DNA of 64,000 nucleotides from Mageeibacillus sp. UBA1212 (lineage in GTDB: Bacteria; Bacillota; Clostridia; UBA1212), in the NCBI GenBank assembly GCA_002309655.1, contig DBXM01000003.1, forward strand, positions 21,667-85,666, given 5' to 3'. Position numbers and translations under genes: made by a program. Under the pieces are notes generated by a model. That model had not been told where the DNA came from. It made no database searches and saw only the letters and a program-made list of their open reading frames with translations. Shown here one piece after another: positions 42,228 through 49,987 of the stretch; position 1 is the first letter of the stretch; each line of letters starts with the position of its first letter.

Positions 42228-42517
42228 CTTAAATCTCCTTCTTTTTCGTCGATAAATATGCCAATTATTACGTCAATTATTATAACTCAACAAGTTTCGA
42301 AACCGGTGTCATTTAATATTATACCACATCTTTTTTCGGCACGCACATGCTTTGCACAAAAAATCTGTGCAAACAAAACTCCGTTGAGCATGACGCGCGG
42401 GACGCGGCCCAAAACTTCTGCCCGGCTGCCGGCGATGCGCCGTTTCAAGCTCCGTTTCCGCGTCCCGCGGCACGTATTTCGCCTTTTTTATCAAGGCTCA
42501 GTTTCTTTTTTTCACGT
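42228..42517. other. Intergenic region with two inverted repeats
   Basis: No gene is supported here. It holds 11-base arms GCGGGACGCGG (42397-42407) and CCGCGTCCCGC (42458-42468) around a GC-rich 50-base loop with further self-complementarity. It also holds TTTGCAC (42351-42357) with GTGCAAA (42367-42373). On the minus strand a -10-like TATAAT occurs near 42318 before the DUF6273 gene, without a clear -35. Confidence 0.6.
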
Positions 42518-44533
42518 TCAATTCCCGACCGCATCCGGAGCTTTGCCGCCCAAAGCATCGGCAGTCACCCACATCGCCGGACGCACCCCCACATACCAGT
42601 CGGCGCAGCCTGCGTAGTCATATTTCGAAAACCGGAATAACGCGTTGCCGGCGCCGTTGTTTCCGGCCATCCACCAGGCGCAGACCGGCTCGCCTTTTAC
42701 CTTGTAACACTTCCACGGACCCGCGCCCTCTTTTTTTGCGTACCCGGTCGGGATACACGCCATGTCATAACGCGATCCGAAATACTTTTCCGCGTCTTTT
42801 TTGCTGAGCAGAAACACACTGTCCAAGGCTTCGCAATTCACTCCGCCGCCGGCATCGGAGCTTGCGGCAAAAGGCACCTGTACGATCCGTTTCCGCTCCT
42901 CATCGGAAAAGGCATGCTCCAGGAACGCGCCGTGCAGCCACGCCCTTAAGGCACTTTTCTCCCACCATCGCCTTTCGTTTGGGCACCCCTTAAAGAGGGT
43001 GTGATATGCCGGATCAAAGTCGAATTCCATCGCGTCAATGGCAAATCTCGTGACCAGCAATGCCTTTTCGCCGTCATTTTCCAGAATTATCCACTCTATC
43101 GGAGCAAGCCCCCCTTTCTCGTCTTGCGGGTATGTTCCGAAAAACGTCGTATCACGAGATTTCCCGGAAATAACTTCTTTTTCAGGAGTTAAGCAGTCGC
43201 TGTCTGTGCGAGTTTCTTCGCCGGAATCGTTTTCATCTTTTCTAAGCGAGATCCTCATGACAGGCCGCACCGCAACGTCCAAAACCCTGACGGCAGTTCC
43301 GGCCTCGTCAACGGAGCCGTCTTCTTCGACAATCGCGGCTGCGTTCTTTTCGCCTTTGTTTCTCAGCCACCAGCAACCATCGTTTCTCCCGTGCCGGTGG
43401 TAGCCGCCGCAGGCAATCGCGTAGTCCGTGAGCTCACACATGCGGTCCGCGTCCGAAGAAAAGTACTTTCCGGCCTCATCCGCGTCTAAAAAGAACACCT
43501 TGTCCGCCGTCTCGACGCCGTCCGTTTTGACACGGCTCTCCAGTATCTTCCCGCGCTCCTCAGGCGTGAACGCGTCCATAATAAACCAGTTGTTAAGCCA
43601 GTCCCGCATGTCGCTGTCCTTCCACTCGCAGCCCTCCTGATTGTAGAGCCTGGCGTCGAGTCCGTGCTTGCTGATAACCAGAGCCGTGTCGCCTTCCCGC
43701 TCCAGGATCTCCCACTCGATCGGCGCCTGTTCGCAATCCTTCCCGAACGGATAGGAGCCGAAAATCACGGACTCGCGCGCGGTTTTTGAGACATCAGTCT
43801 CGAAACCCGGAGAATCGGGAAATGCCGGCGGATTGAACTTTTCGAAATTCACAACGATTGCCGGCCGGACCGCAAGCTCAACAGACCCAATGTCCGCGCC
43901 GGAGTACTCGATCTTGCCGTCGTGATTCACGGTAACCGCCGTGTACGGATCAGCGTGTTTGGAATGTGACCTGAGCCACCACCTGCACGATTTGTCTTCG
44001 GCAACGCAATCCTTCCCCATGGCGGCAACATAGTCGGTCGCCATACACTTTCCCAGGGAATACTCTTCAGCCTCGCTTAGGGACGGAACGAACGCCTCAT
44101 CCTCGATTTCGATATCGTACGGATTCTCGGTCGAGTAGAAACTAATGACGCGCCGCTCCTCCTCCGTAAAAGCAATTTTCAAAAACTCCCGGTTGAGCCA
44201 GCGCCTCATATCGCTAAACCCCCACATCAGATTCCCGTCAAACGGAACCTCTTCAACCGTTTTATTTCCGGAACTCTTCCTGCCTCGGCGCTTGCCTCCG
44301 GACTGTTTATCGCCTTTCTGCTCACCGTCCCCCGGAATGTCGAACCGCCGTACATCAAGGGCGTACTTGCTTACAAGCAATGCCGAATTCAGGCAGCTGT
44401 CAATCACGCGCCACTCGATCGGCGCCAATTCCCCGTTCGGCCCCTGGGGGTAGGAGCCGAAAAGGATGGTGTTTCTTTTTACGGAAATTACTCTACTACT
44501 GTTATTCGGGATATTTTCGGGAATTTTGTTCAT
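42518..44533 (-). CDS. Protein with three DUF6273 domains
   Basis: A 671-residue protein built from three copies of a ~200-residue module. Each has an FGSYPQ-like start with PIEWR/EIL (near 25, 265 and 470), an RRWLN/RDWLN/RAWLH helix followed by AF-EEER, a VF-L...AEKYF segment, a WWLR/WWM motif, and an end of VRPA-V/MW. DUF6273 modules are common in Clostridia and are thought to be surface or signalling-related lectin-like folds; their role is unknown. No signal peptide is seen. The first module carries a Lys/Gly/Ser insert (KGDKQSGGKRRGRKSSGN). I start at the ATG at 44531-44533, with AAAGGCGG upstream, one base past the previous stop. Confidence 0.83.
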   Translation of the reverse strand: MNKIPENIPNNSSRVISVKRNTILFGSYPQGPNGELAPIEWRVIDSCLNSALLVSKYALDVRRFDIPGDGEQKGDKQSGGKRRGRKSSGNKTVEEVPFDGNLMWGFSDMRRWLNREFLKIAFTEEERRVISFYSTENPYDIEIEDEAFVPSLSEAEEYSLGKCMATDYVAAMGKDCVAEDKSCRWWLRSHSKHADPYTAVTVNHDGKIEYSGADIGSVELAVRPAIVVNFEKFNPPAFPDSPGFETDVSKTARESVIFGSYPFGKDCEQAPIEWEILEREGDTALVISKHGLDARLYNQEGCEWKDSDMRDWLNNWFIMDAFTPEERGKILESRVKTDGVETADKVFFLDADEAGKYFSSDADRMCELTDYAIACGGYHRHGRNDGCWWLRNKGEKNAAAIVEEDGSVDEAGTAVRVLDVAVRPVMRISLRKDENDSGEETRTDSDCLTPEKEVISGKSRDTTFFGTYPQDEKGGLAPIEWIILENDGEKALLVTRFAIDAMEFDFDPAYHTLFKGCPNERRWWEKSALRAWLHGAFLEHAFSDEERKRIVQVPFAASSDAGGGVNCEALDSVFLLSKKDAEKYFGSRYDMACIPTGYAKKEGAGPWKCYKVKGEPVCAWWMAGNNGAGNALFRFSKYDYAGCADWYVGVRPAMWVTADALGGKAPDAVGN

Positions 44534-44534
44534 T

Positions 44535-44906
44535 TTATGCCGCCTTTCTTGCATTTTTGACTGTTTTTGCAGGTTTATTTGCTTGTTTTTTTCTTTTTTT
44601 TGCCTTTTTTTCGGCTTCTTCCCGTTCTTTTTCAGCTTCTATTCGGTCTATTTCAGCTTTTTTCTGCAGGATTATCTCGGCTGCTTTCCGGAGTCTTTTA
44701 GCTTTGATTGAGCAGGTGATTTTTTTGACGATTGCTATTGTTTCGGGATCGTCAAGCAAAAAGAATTTGTCAAAGCATTCAATTGAGAACGTCTTGACTT
44801 CAAGGCCGAAGTCTACTGAAAAATAGTGGGCGGAAGCTTTAACGACAGTTCCCTCGCCGAAAACAACGTTCATGACTTTTTTACCGATTAATTTTTTGAT
44901 ACTCAT
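44535..44906 (-). CDS. Small KOW/SH3-like protein with a charged tail
   Basis: A 123-residue protein. Residues ~8-50 (GKKVMNVVFGEGTVVKASAHYFSVDFG) follow the 'G..V.H..FGEG.V' pattern of small beta-barrel modules attached to nucleic-acid enzymes. The last 60 residues are a Lys/Glu/Ala coiled-coil-like tail. I start at the ATG at 44904-44906, with GAGG 8 bases upstream, not at the frame start at 45023, which would read through the upstream terminator. It ends one base before the triple-DUF6273 gene, so the two are probably co-transcribed. Confidence 0.75.
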   Translation of the reverse strand: MSIKKLIGKKVMNVVFGEGTVVKASAHYFSVDFGLEVKTFSIECFDKFFLLDDPETIAIVKKITCSIKAKRLRKAAEIILQKKAEIDRIEAEKEREEAEKKAKKRKKQANKPAKTVKNARKAA

Positions 44907-44952
44907 TTTGAAAACCTCACTTTTTAAAAATCTGACTGAAAATTGCCGGTTC

Positions 44953-44994
44953 CAAAACAAAAAACGAGGAACGGCTTTATGATACCATTCCTCG
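44953..44994 (-). terminator. Terminator after the HTH gene
   Basis: On the minus strand CGAGGAATGG (44994-44985) pairs with CCGTTCCTCG (44974-44965), a 10-base-pair stem with one G-U pair and a 10-base loop, followed by TTTTTTG and TTTT. It lies about 115 bases after the stop at 45110. Confidence 0.85.
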
Positions 44995-45004
44995 AAATGC
45001 GCGT

Positions 45005-45021
45005 GCCCAAAATAATTGGGC
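45005..45021. promoter_or_regulatory. GCCCAATT-type inverted repeat (copy 2)
   Basis: Minus strand GCCCAATTATTTTGGGC, same arm sequence and spacing as at 37337-37353, lies just before the terminator at 44953-44994 and about 100 bases before the KOW-like gene. Confidence 0.5.
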
Positions 45022-45109
45022 ATCTGAATATCAAATACTTTTCCGGCTGCCCGCCACCATGCAAACCGGCCGGCGCCTGTTCGCCAACACTCCGCTTGCC
45101 TTGATTCTA

Positions 45110-46126
45110 CTACTCGTTGATTGGATCAACCCCTTCGGCACGGAGTCTGTTGTTGATCTCATAAAAGGGGACGCGCTGTGCTAAAAGTCCCCTTATCGCT
45201 CTGAAACGTTTGTCCGTCTGCCTCTTCCACGCCCTCTTTTCATCGCCGGTTGCCGCAGCGTACTCGTCAAAAAGCCAGTCAAGCTCCGCGGGGCTCATCC
45301 CAAGATAGAAAGCCAGCGCAAACAGTTTTTCGACCTTGATCCGCCTTTTTTCGTACATATAGTCTGAGAGCGTGTTCCGGCTCATATTGCACGCATTGGC
45401 GCACTTTTCAATCGTCGTATCCTTCTTATCGATTTTGTTTTTTAAGAACCAGTACAGACTGCCCGTGTCCGCCTCCGCACACTTTTTCGCAAACCCGTTA
45501 TTTCCGGACCTCCTGTTCGCATTGCAGACTTTACAAACCGCCTCAAAATTGTTCGGATTCGCCTCAATCGCGTCGAGAACCTCGCACACCCTGCCAAAAA
45601 CCGCCTCCGGCTTATTACAAGACCGAAAACTGACGTACGCGAACTCCTCCTTCGCGCCGGCGCCTCCCGACTTTCCGTCAATAACGACCAGCGCGGGCAG
45701 TGCGTTCCTTACACCGTACAAATCGGCCAGCCGCGTCATCAGCTCATATCTCGGCCTTGGATTCCAGGCCTTTTTGAACTCCCCCTCCAATGCGCACTGC
45801 ACCGACCCGGCAAGGCTTCCGTCGTTTTTCCATTTGTCGAAAACCGCCTCCGGGTAGACGGTGAACAGCGGCATGTCCGCCTTCAGCCTGTTGTTCAGCC
45901 TCGCGCCGTATTCAGTAAGGAACGGCGCGGAAATAACGTCCCCCGATGCGTATAGATAGAGCAAAACGTACCGGTCAGTCGTAACGGATCTCTCTCCGAC
46001 AGCCTTCCAAACGTTCTTCGGCGTGAGGTTGTCGTAAACGCCTCCAAGCGTGCTGTCGTCGCGAATGTTCGCAACAAGGCCCAAAGTGGAGGTCGCTTTC
46101 CCGAATGGATCGAAATAAATAGGCAT
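45110..46126 (-). CDS. Unknown protein with a C-terminal Cro/C1-type HTH
   Basis: A 338-residue protein. The last ~100 residues include a helix-turn-helix, TIEKCANACNMSRNTLSDYMYEKRRIKVEKLFALAFYLGMSP (about 245-286), typical of XRE/Cro-like DNA-binding domains. The first 200 residues are an alpha/beta domain that I do not recognise (YVLLYLYASGDVISAPFLTEYGARLNNRL; ALPALVVIDGKSGGAGAKEEFAYVSF). The order, effector domain first and HTH near the end, is unusual for XRE regulators. A ligand-sensing or enzymatic N-domain is possible. AAAGGAG precedes the ATG. Confidence 0.75.
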   Translation of the reverse strand: MPIYFDPFGKATSTLGLVANIRDDSTLGGVYDNLTPKNVWKAVGERSVTTDRYVLLYLYASGDVISAPFLTEYGARLNNRLKADMPLFTVYPEAVFDKWKNDGSLAGSVQCALEGEFKKAWNPRPRYELMTRLADLYGVRNALPALVVIDGKSGGAGAKEEFAYVSFRSCNKPEAVFGRVCEVLDAIEANPNNFEAVCKVCNANRRSGNNGFAKKCAEADTGSLYWFLKNKIDKKDTTIEKCANACNMSRNTLSDYMYEKRRIKVEKLFALAFYLGMSPAELDWLFDEYAAATGDEKRAWKRQTDKRFRAIRGLLAQRVPFYEINNRLRAEGVDPINE

Positions 46127-46173
46127 GGTTTTCTCCTTTTGGTGAAAATAGGTTGTTAGTACAGGGCACGCTC

Positions 46174-47196
46174 TTATCTATGGGGCCAATAAAGCTCCCG
46201 TATGTGCTTCAAGAGTCTGGGATCATGATACTTTGGCGGCTGCCTCCAGCAAATATCCTCAATTAAATCGTCTATCTCGCCGTCGTGTGATATCGATGAA
46301 ATCCAGTTTGCCTGTTTTTCCGCAAGAGACCACACCCAATCAGAATGAAAGAAATCATGTAAGTAAAATGCAAATGCCAAATGCCCAACCTCATGACTAA
46401 ATACCTTATCCAGCATTTCCATTAGCGTCGGCGGATATAACGTCATGGATTTAATCATTCCAGACATATTCTCAGGCGCCAACAAAATAATAGTCTCCCC
46501 AGCATTCACATTACCCGACCCCAGCATAAGATTATTGAGCCCACGAGCTAATGATGCATCAACAAACTGAACATAACAACCCATGAAATCCTGGATTGAA
46601 ATCAATTTTTTATTAATGTCGACATTGTCCTTGATTGCGAGCAAACCATCATCAGCATTAGCAACAAGAATAATCTTGTCTAGGCAACCTATTGCATTTG
46701 AATGTTCGACATAGTGCTGAGGCGATGTGTGTTTGAATATGTTGTCCAGATACGAATCTATCTTTTCCAAATACCAGTTGATTTTCAAAGGAATCTCTGC
46801 AGCCAAACGGGATTTTCGGAAATTATCTGAACACAGTAACTCAATGTTATGGGGATTAAATAGTCTTGGAGCAGACTTTACCTTGTCCGACCATGAATTA
46901 TTGTATATATCACAATACAAATCATTGAATGCGGGTAAATTGTTGAATACTTCTATAGCCAATTTGCTATTGTTGTTAAACCCGGTACCACTCGCAAGGA
47001 AATGGTAGTTGGCTAACTTTTTCCTTATGCTTGCTTCGCTTATTCTAATGTTAGCTTTTTCCAGATCCAGACACAAGTCCTTTGGCTTAATCTGAGGGCT
47101 AATAAGCGCTGCTCTGGCACACATTATTTCTTCTAAAGCATGCCAAGTGTGTTTCTTTTCATAGTATTTCAAATCTTCGTGGTTCAAATCAATCAT
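46174..47196 (-). CDS. Putative HEVGH zinc metallopeptidase, AT-rich gene
   Basis: A 340-residue protein with a HExxH zinc-protease signature, SHEVGHLAFAFYLHDFFHSDWVW (about 268-290), and a GETIILLAPENM segment before it. No signal peptide is seen, so it would act inside the cell. The N-terminal half is helical and unfamiliar. Its codons are visibly AT-richer than those of the housekeeping genes, as are those of the next gene upstream, which points to acquired DNA. GGAAGAGG precedes the ATG. A protease next to a DUF262 protein suggests a defence role, but this is inference. Confidence 0.75.
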   Translation of the reverse strand: MIDLNHEDLKYYEKKHTWHALEEIMCARAALISPQIKPKDLCLDLEKANIRISEASIRKKLANYHFLASGTGFNNNSKLAIEVFNNLPAFNDLYCDIYNNSWSDKVKSAPRLFNPHNIELLCSDNFRKSRLAAEIPLKINWYLEKIDSYLDNIFKHTSPQHYVEHSNAIGCLDKIILVANADDGLLAIKDNVDINKKLISIQDFMGCYVQFVDASLARGLNNLMLGSGNVNAGETIILLAPENMSGMIKSMTLYPPTLMEMLDKVFSHEVGHLAFAFYLHDFFHSDWVWSLAEKQANWISSISHDGEIDDLIEDICWRQPPKYHDPRLLKHIRELYWPHR

Positions 47197-47413
47197 AAAT
47201 CCTCTTCCTTTCCTTTTGGCAATTGATTATGTAAGTCTAATTTGTTTTAAATCTAAATGATTTCCACACTCGTCTCCTGCGAATCAAAGATGTACTTAAC
47301 GGCTTGTTTTTCCCAAAATCAAGAGGCAATACCCAGTTTTACCAAATCTTGAGTTTTCGAAAAAGAACATCATCACATCATTTCATCGTTCTTCACATCC
47401 AAGCGAATGGATC

Positions 47414-49351
47414 TCATTTATCAGTAATCTCAAAAAACGCAAAGAGCGCCTTTTTCAGAACAGCCCTTCTTGTATCTAAAAACTTCTTGAAATTCTTAAG
47501 TTCAAAATATTCAATAGTTGGCTCCCCATCCGGAACATCGTCCCCACACACATAATTATTTATTGAGTATTCGTGTAAATTGGGTTTTCTGTAATCTTTC
47601 AACCATTGAGAAAGAGGCTTATCATTCTTCTCGCCTCTGTTTCCATATTCATCAAGAAGTTGTAGATTTGCAAAATCATTTACTCGCTTTTTATAGTATT
47701 GATATAGTTCTTCATTCTCGTCATTTCTTCCACCAAGAATATCAAAGAACAATCCCTCGTTTTCAGCTTTCTCATATTTTTTGGGATGCATGTGATCGAC
47801 GTCATATTCGATTGTGTTGTCTGGTCTATTTTTGCGTGATAACAGGTAAAGAATCTGTTTTATATAATCACGGTCTTTTACATAATTCTTATCAAGAATA
47901 GCCTCGACCGCATCCCTTGATACATCAAAGAAAGTGCCACCTCCCGCTATAACGCTGTCATTTAATCGAGAAAAGTTGAATTCTCGTCCTTTACCAAAAA
48001 GAGTAATATTGTTTCTGTTGTTTTTGCCAAGCACTTCTATTATTTTGGACATTACTGTATCTGTGCTCTGCGCAAAAGCATCTGATACCAAAGACACCTC
48101 GTAATATCGTTCGATCTCAACTTCTGCGGTTTTCGTTTGTTTGCCATTGTAATAAAAATAATAGACAATCGGTAAAAACATACTGTATGGCGTATTTCTG
48201 TCAAAAGTAAAATGCCCATTGACAAAGACTTTTTTAGCCAAAAGAAACGCTTTTTCGATTCTATCCATTATTTCTTGTGTAATAACTACTTGGTTCGAAT
48301 GTGTCATAAAGAATTTACTAAACGACGCATTATCTTCTCTGAAAGCCAACCAAATAAAACGAAGAATATTATCCTGAGAAAATCTGCTTTTTTTACCGCT
48401 ACCATTGTTTTTGCTATTTATACTAGAAACAGCATTATCAAAGAGTTCCCATAAATTATCAACGTCTGAGCTTTTTGCAATTTGAGCGAACAATAAATCA
48501 GTTGGGTTCAACGGACGCCCGCTTTTATTCAACCTGACAAAAACCTCAAATAGTTTTTCTATGGTGCTAACATTAGTATTAATTATACGCAAATCTACAA
48601 TTGCATACGGAAGCCCGCCAGACTTAAATCGACTAATAATCGCGTTAAAATTTCGTTGTGCCTGGTCTTCGTGTTCATTGTAATACTTAACAACAGAATC
48701 GATTTTTCTAACTGTCGCATTGTCTTTACGCGTCTTTATACCCTTGACATTTTTATAGCATTTTTCATTTTCTGAAAAATCATTTATGAACTCCTTTATA
48801 AACGCAGCGGTTTTTACCCTGTCATCACGACATTCCCAAATAGATTTAACCGGAACCCACAAATGTCTCTCTTCCACAAATCCGCCATCTGAATAATACC
48901 GGAAAGCCGATGGCTCTGTTCCGTCATAAAGCAAATTAAAATACAACAAGTATCTTTTATCGTCAATTACGTACTTGTTGTTCAGCCCCCGATAAAGAGC
49001 CGTTACCCTTTGCTGGCCATCTATAATACAATATCTTTTGTTGCTTTCATTAAGGAAGTTGCGTATTTTTCTGCTTCCTCTAATATCTGTTTGCTCTTCA
49101 TTCTTATTTACTGGATAATAATCAGTTATTTTACGATCTTCTTCGTTATTCAGTGGCCATAACAAAAGATTGCCAACCGGAAAACCCTTATAAAGACTGT
49201 CAAAGAAACTTGCTATGTCTTCTTTTGACCATACCACGCCACGCTGAATGGCCGGTAAGCAAAAGTTGTTGCTCACAGCATCAACAATATCAGCGAAGCT
49301 TAACTCGCCTTGATTATTTAAACGACCACTATTCCCAAGTTTATTTGCCAT
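47414..49351 (-). CDS. DUF262/DUF1524 (GmrSD-like) nuclease protein
   Basis: A 645-residue protein. The N-terminal DUF262 domain shows LPAIQRGVVWSKEDIASFFDSLYKGFPVGNLLLW near 32-65 and the hallmark IIDGQQRVTALYRGL near 107-121. The C-terminal part has an HNH-like VDHMHPKKYE near 555-565 followed by NLQLLDEYGNRGEKNDKPLSQWLKDY, the DUF1524 pattern. DUF262-DUF1524 proteins (GmrS/GmrD, type IV restriction) cut modified phage DNA using nucleotide hydrolysis. Both domains are in one chain here. The gene is AT-rich. GGAGG lies 8 bases before the ATG. Confidence 0.88.
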   Translation of the reverse strand: MANKLGNSGRLNNQGELSFADIVDAVSNNFCLPAIQRGVVWSKEDIASFFDSLYKGFPVGNLLLWPLNNEEDRKITDYYPVNKNEEQTDIRGSRKIRNFLNESNKRYCIIDGQQRVTALYRGLNNKYVIDDKRYLLYFNLLYDGTEPSAFRYYSDGGFVEERHLWVPVKSIWECRDDRVKTAAFIKEFINDFSENEKCYKNVKGIKTRKDNATVRKIDSVVKYYNEHEDQAQRNFNAIISRFKSGGLPYAIVDLRIINTNVSTIEKLFEVFVRLNKSGRPLNPTDLLFAQIAKSSDVDNLWELFDNAVSSINSKNNGSGKKSRFSQDNILRFIWLAFREDNASFSKFFMTHSNQVVITQEIMDRIEKAFLLAKKVFVNGHFTFDRNTPYSMFLPIVYYFYYNGKQTKTAEVEIERYYEVSLVSDAFAQSTDTVMSKIIEVLGKNNRNNITLFGKGREFNFSRLNDSVIAGGGTFFDVSRDAVEAILDKNYVKDRDYIKQILYLLSRKNRPDNTIEYDVDHMHPKKYEKAENEGLFFDILGGRNDENEELYQYYKKRVNDFANLQLLDEYGNRGEKNDKPLSQWLKDYRKPNLHEYSINNYVCGDDVPDGEPTIEYFELKNFKKFLDTRRAVLKKALFAFFEITDK

Positions 49352-49417
49352 ACTGTATTCCTCCTAAATTTACAATTATTCTGCTATACATAAACACTTT
49401 TCAAATATCTTCTATCG

Positions 49418-49960
49418 TCAATCGTCAATACATACAACTTTTTTCAATCTCCTGTTTCGCCAATCCCCCTTTTCGTAGAGACGCTCCCATTCCTGTCGCG
49501 TTCCCGGAAAGTAAAGCGTATCAATATAATAGTCTTGCTGAAGGAGAATCACCCCATCAGTACAACAAATTGCATCGAGGTCAAGATGAGAATTGATAAA
49601 CTTCAAGCAAGAAAATTCATAAATTGTTCCGCGGTACAATATCGTGCGCAATCCTTCACACCCGACAAGCGCATTAAATCCAATTTCTTTAACACTGTTG
49701 GAAATAGAGAGCGTCCTCAGGTTTTTACAGTGCTCCAGAGATTTAAAGCCTATAATTTCCACCGAATCCGGAAGATACAACTCTTCAACAGTTTCATTAC
49801 AATTGAAAGCTTTATATGCTAACGGGGCTCCCCTTTGTTCCCTTGGAATATCTTTCTTGGCTTCGCCGCCGATTTATCTTACTCCAGACGGGACTATAAC
49901 AATCTTGCTGTTTCCAATATACGCTTTCAAGATGTAATCTTCAACTATAAAATCATTCAT
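49418..49960 (-). pseudogene. BspA-type LRR gene with one in-frame stop
   Basis: From the ATG at 49958-49960 (AAAGGA upstream), 28 codons read MNDFIVEDYILKAYIGNSK then IVIVPSGVR, followed by a single TAA at 49874-49876. The same frame continues IGGEAKKDIPREQ and on into YLPDSVEIIGFKSLEHCKNLRTLSISNSVKEIG, a clear BspA-like leucine-rich (LRR_5) protein, to 49418. Removing the stop gives one ~180-residue protein. The downstream part could still be made from an internal start, for instance at a TTG near 49780. The gene is most likely decayed; a sequencing error is the alternative. Confidence 0.8.
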
Positions 49961-49987
49961 GGTTTTTCCTTTCCAAAACAATTCGCA

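Noticed and set aside
44906..45023. Longer start for the KOW-like protein
   Set aside because: It would begin within the inverted repeat and read through the terminator hairpin; the ATG at 44904-44906 has a ribosome site.
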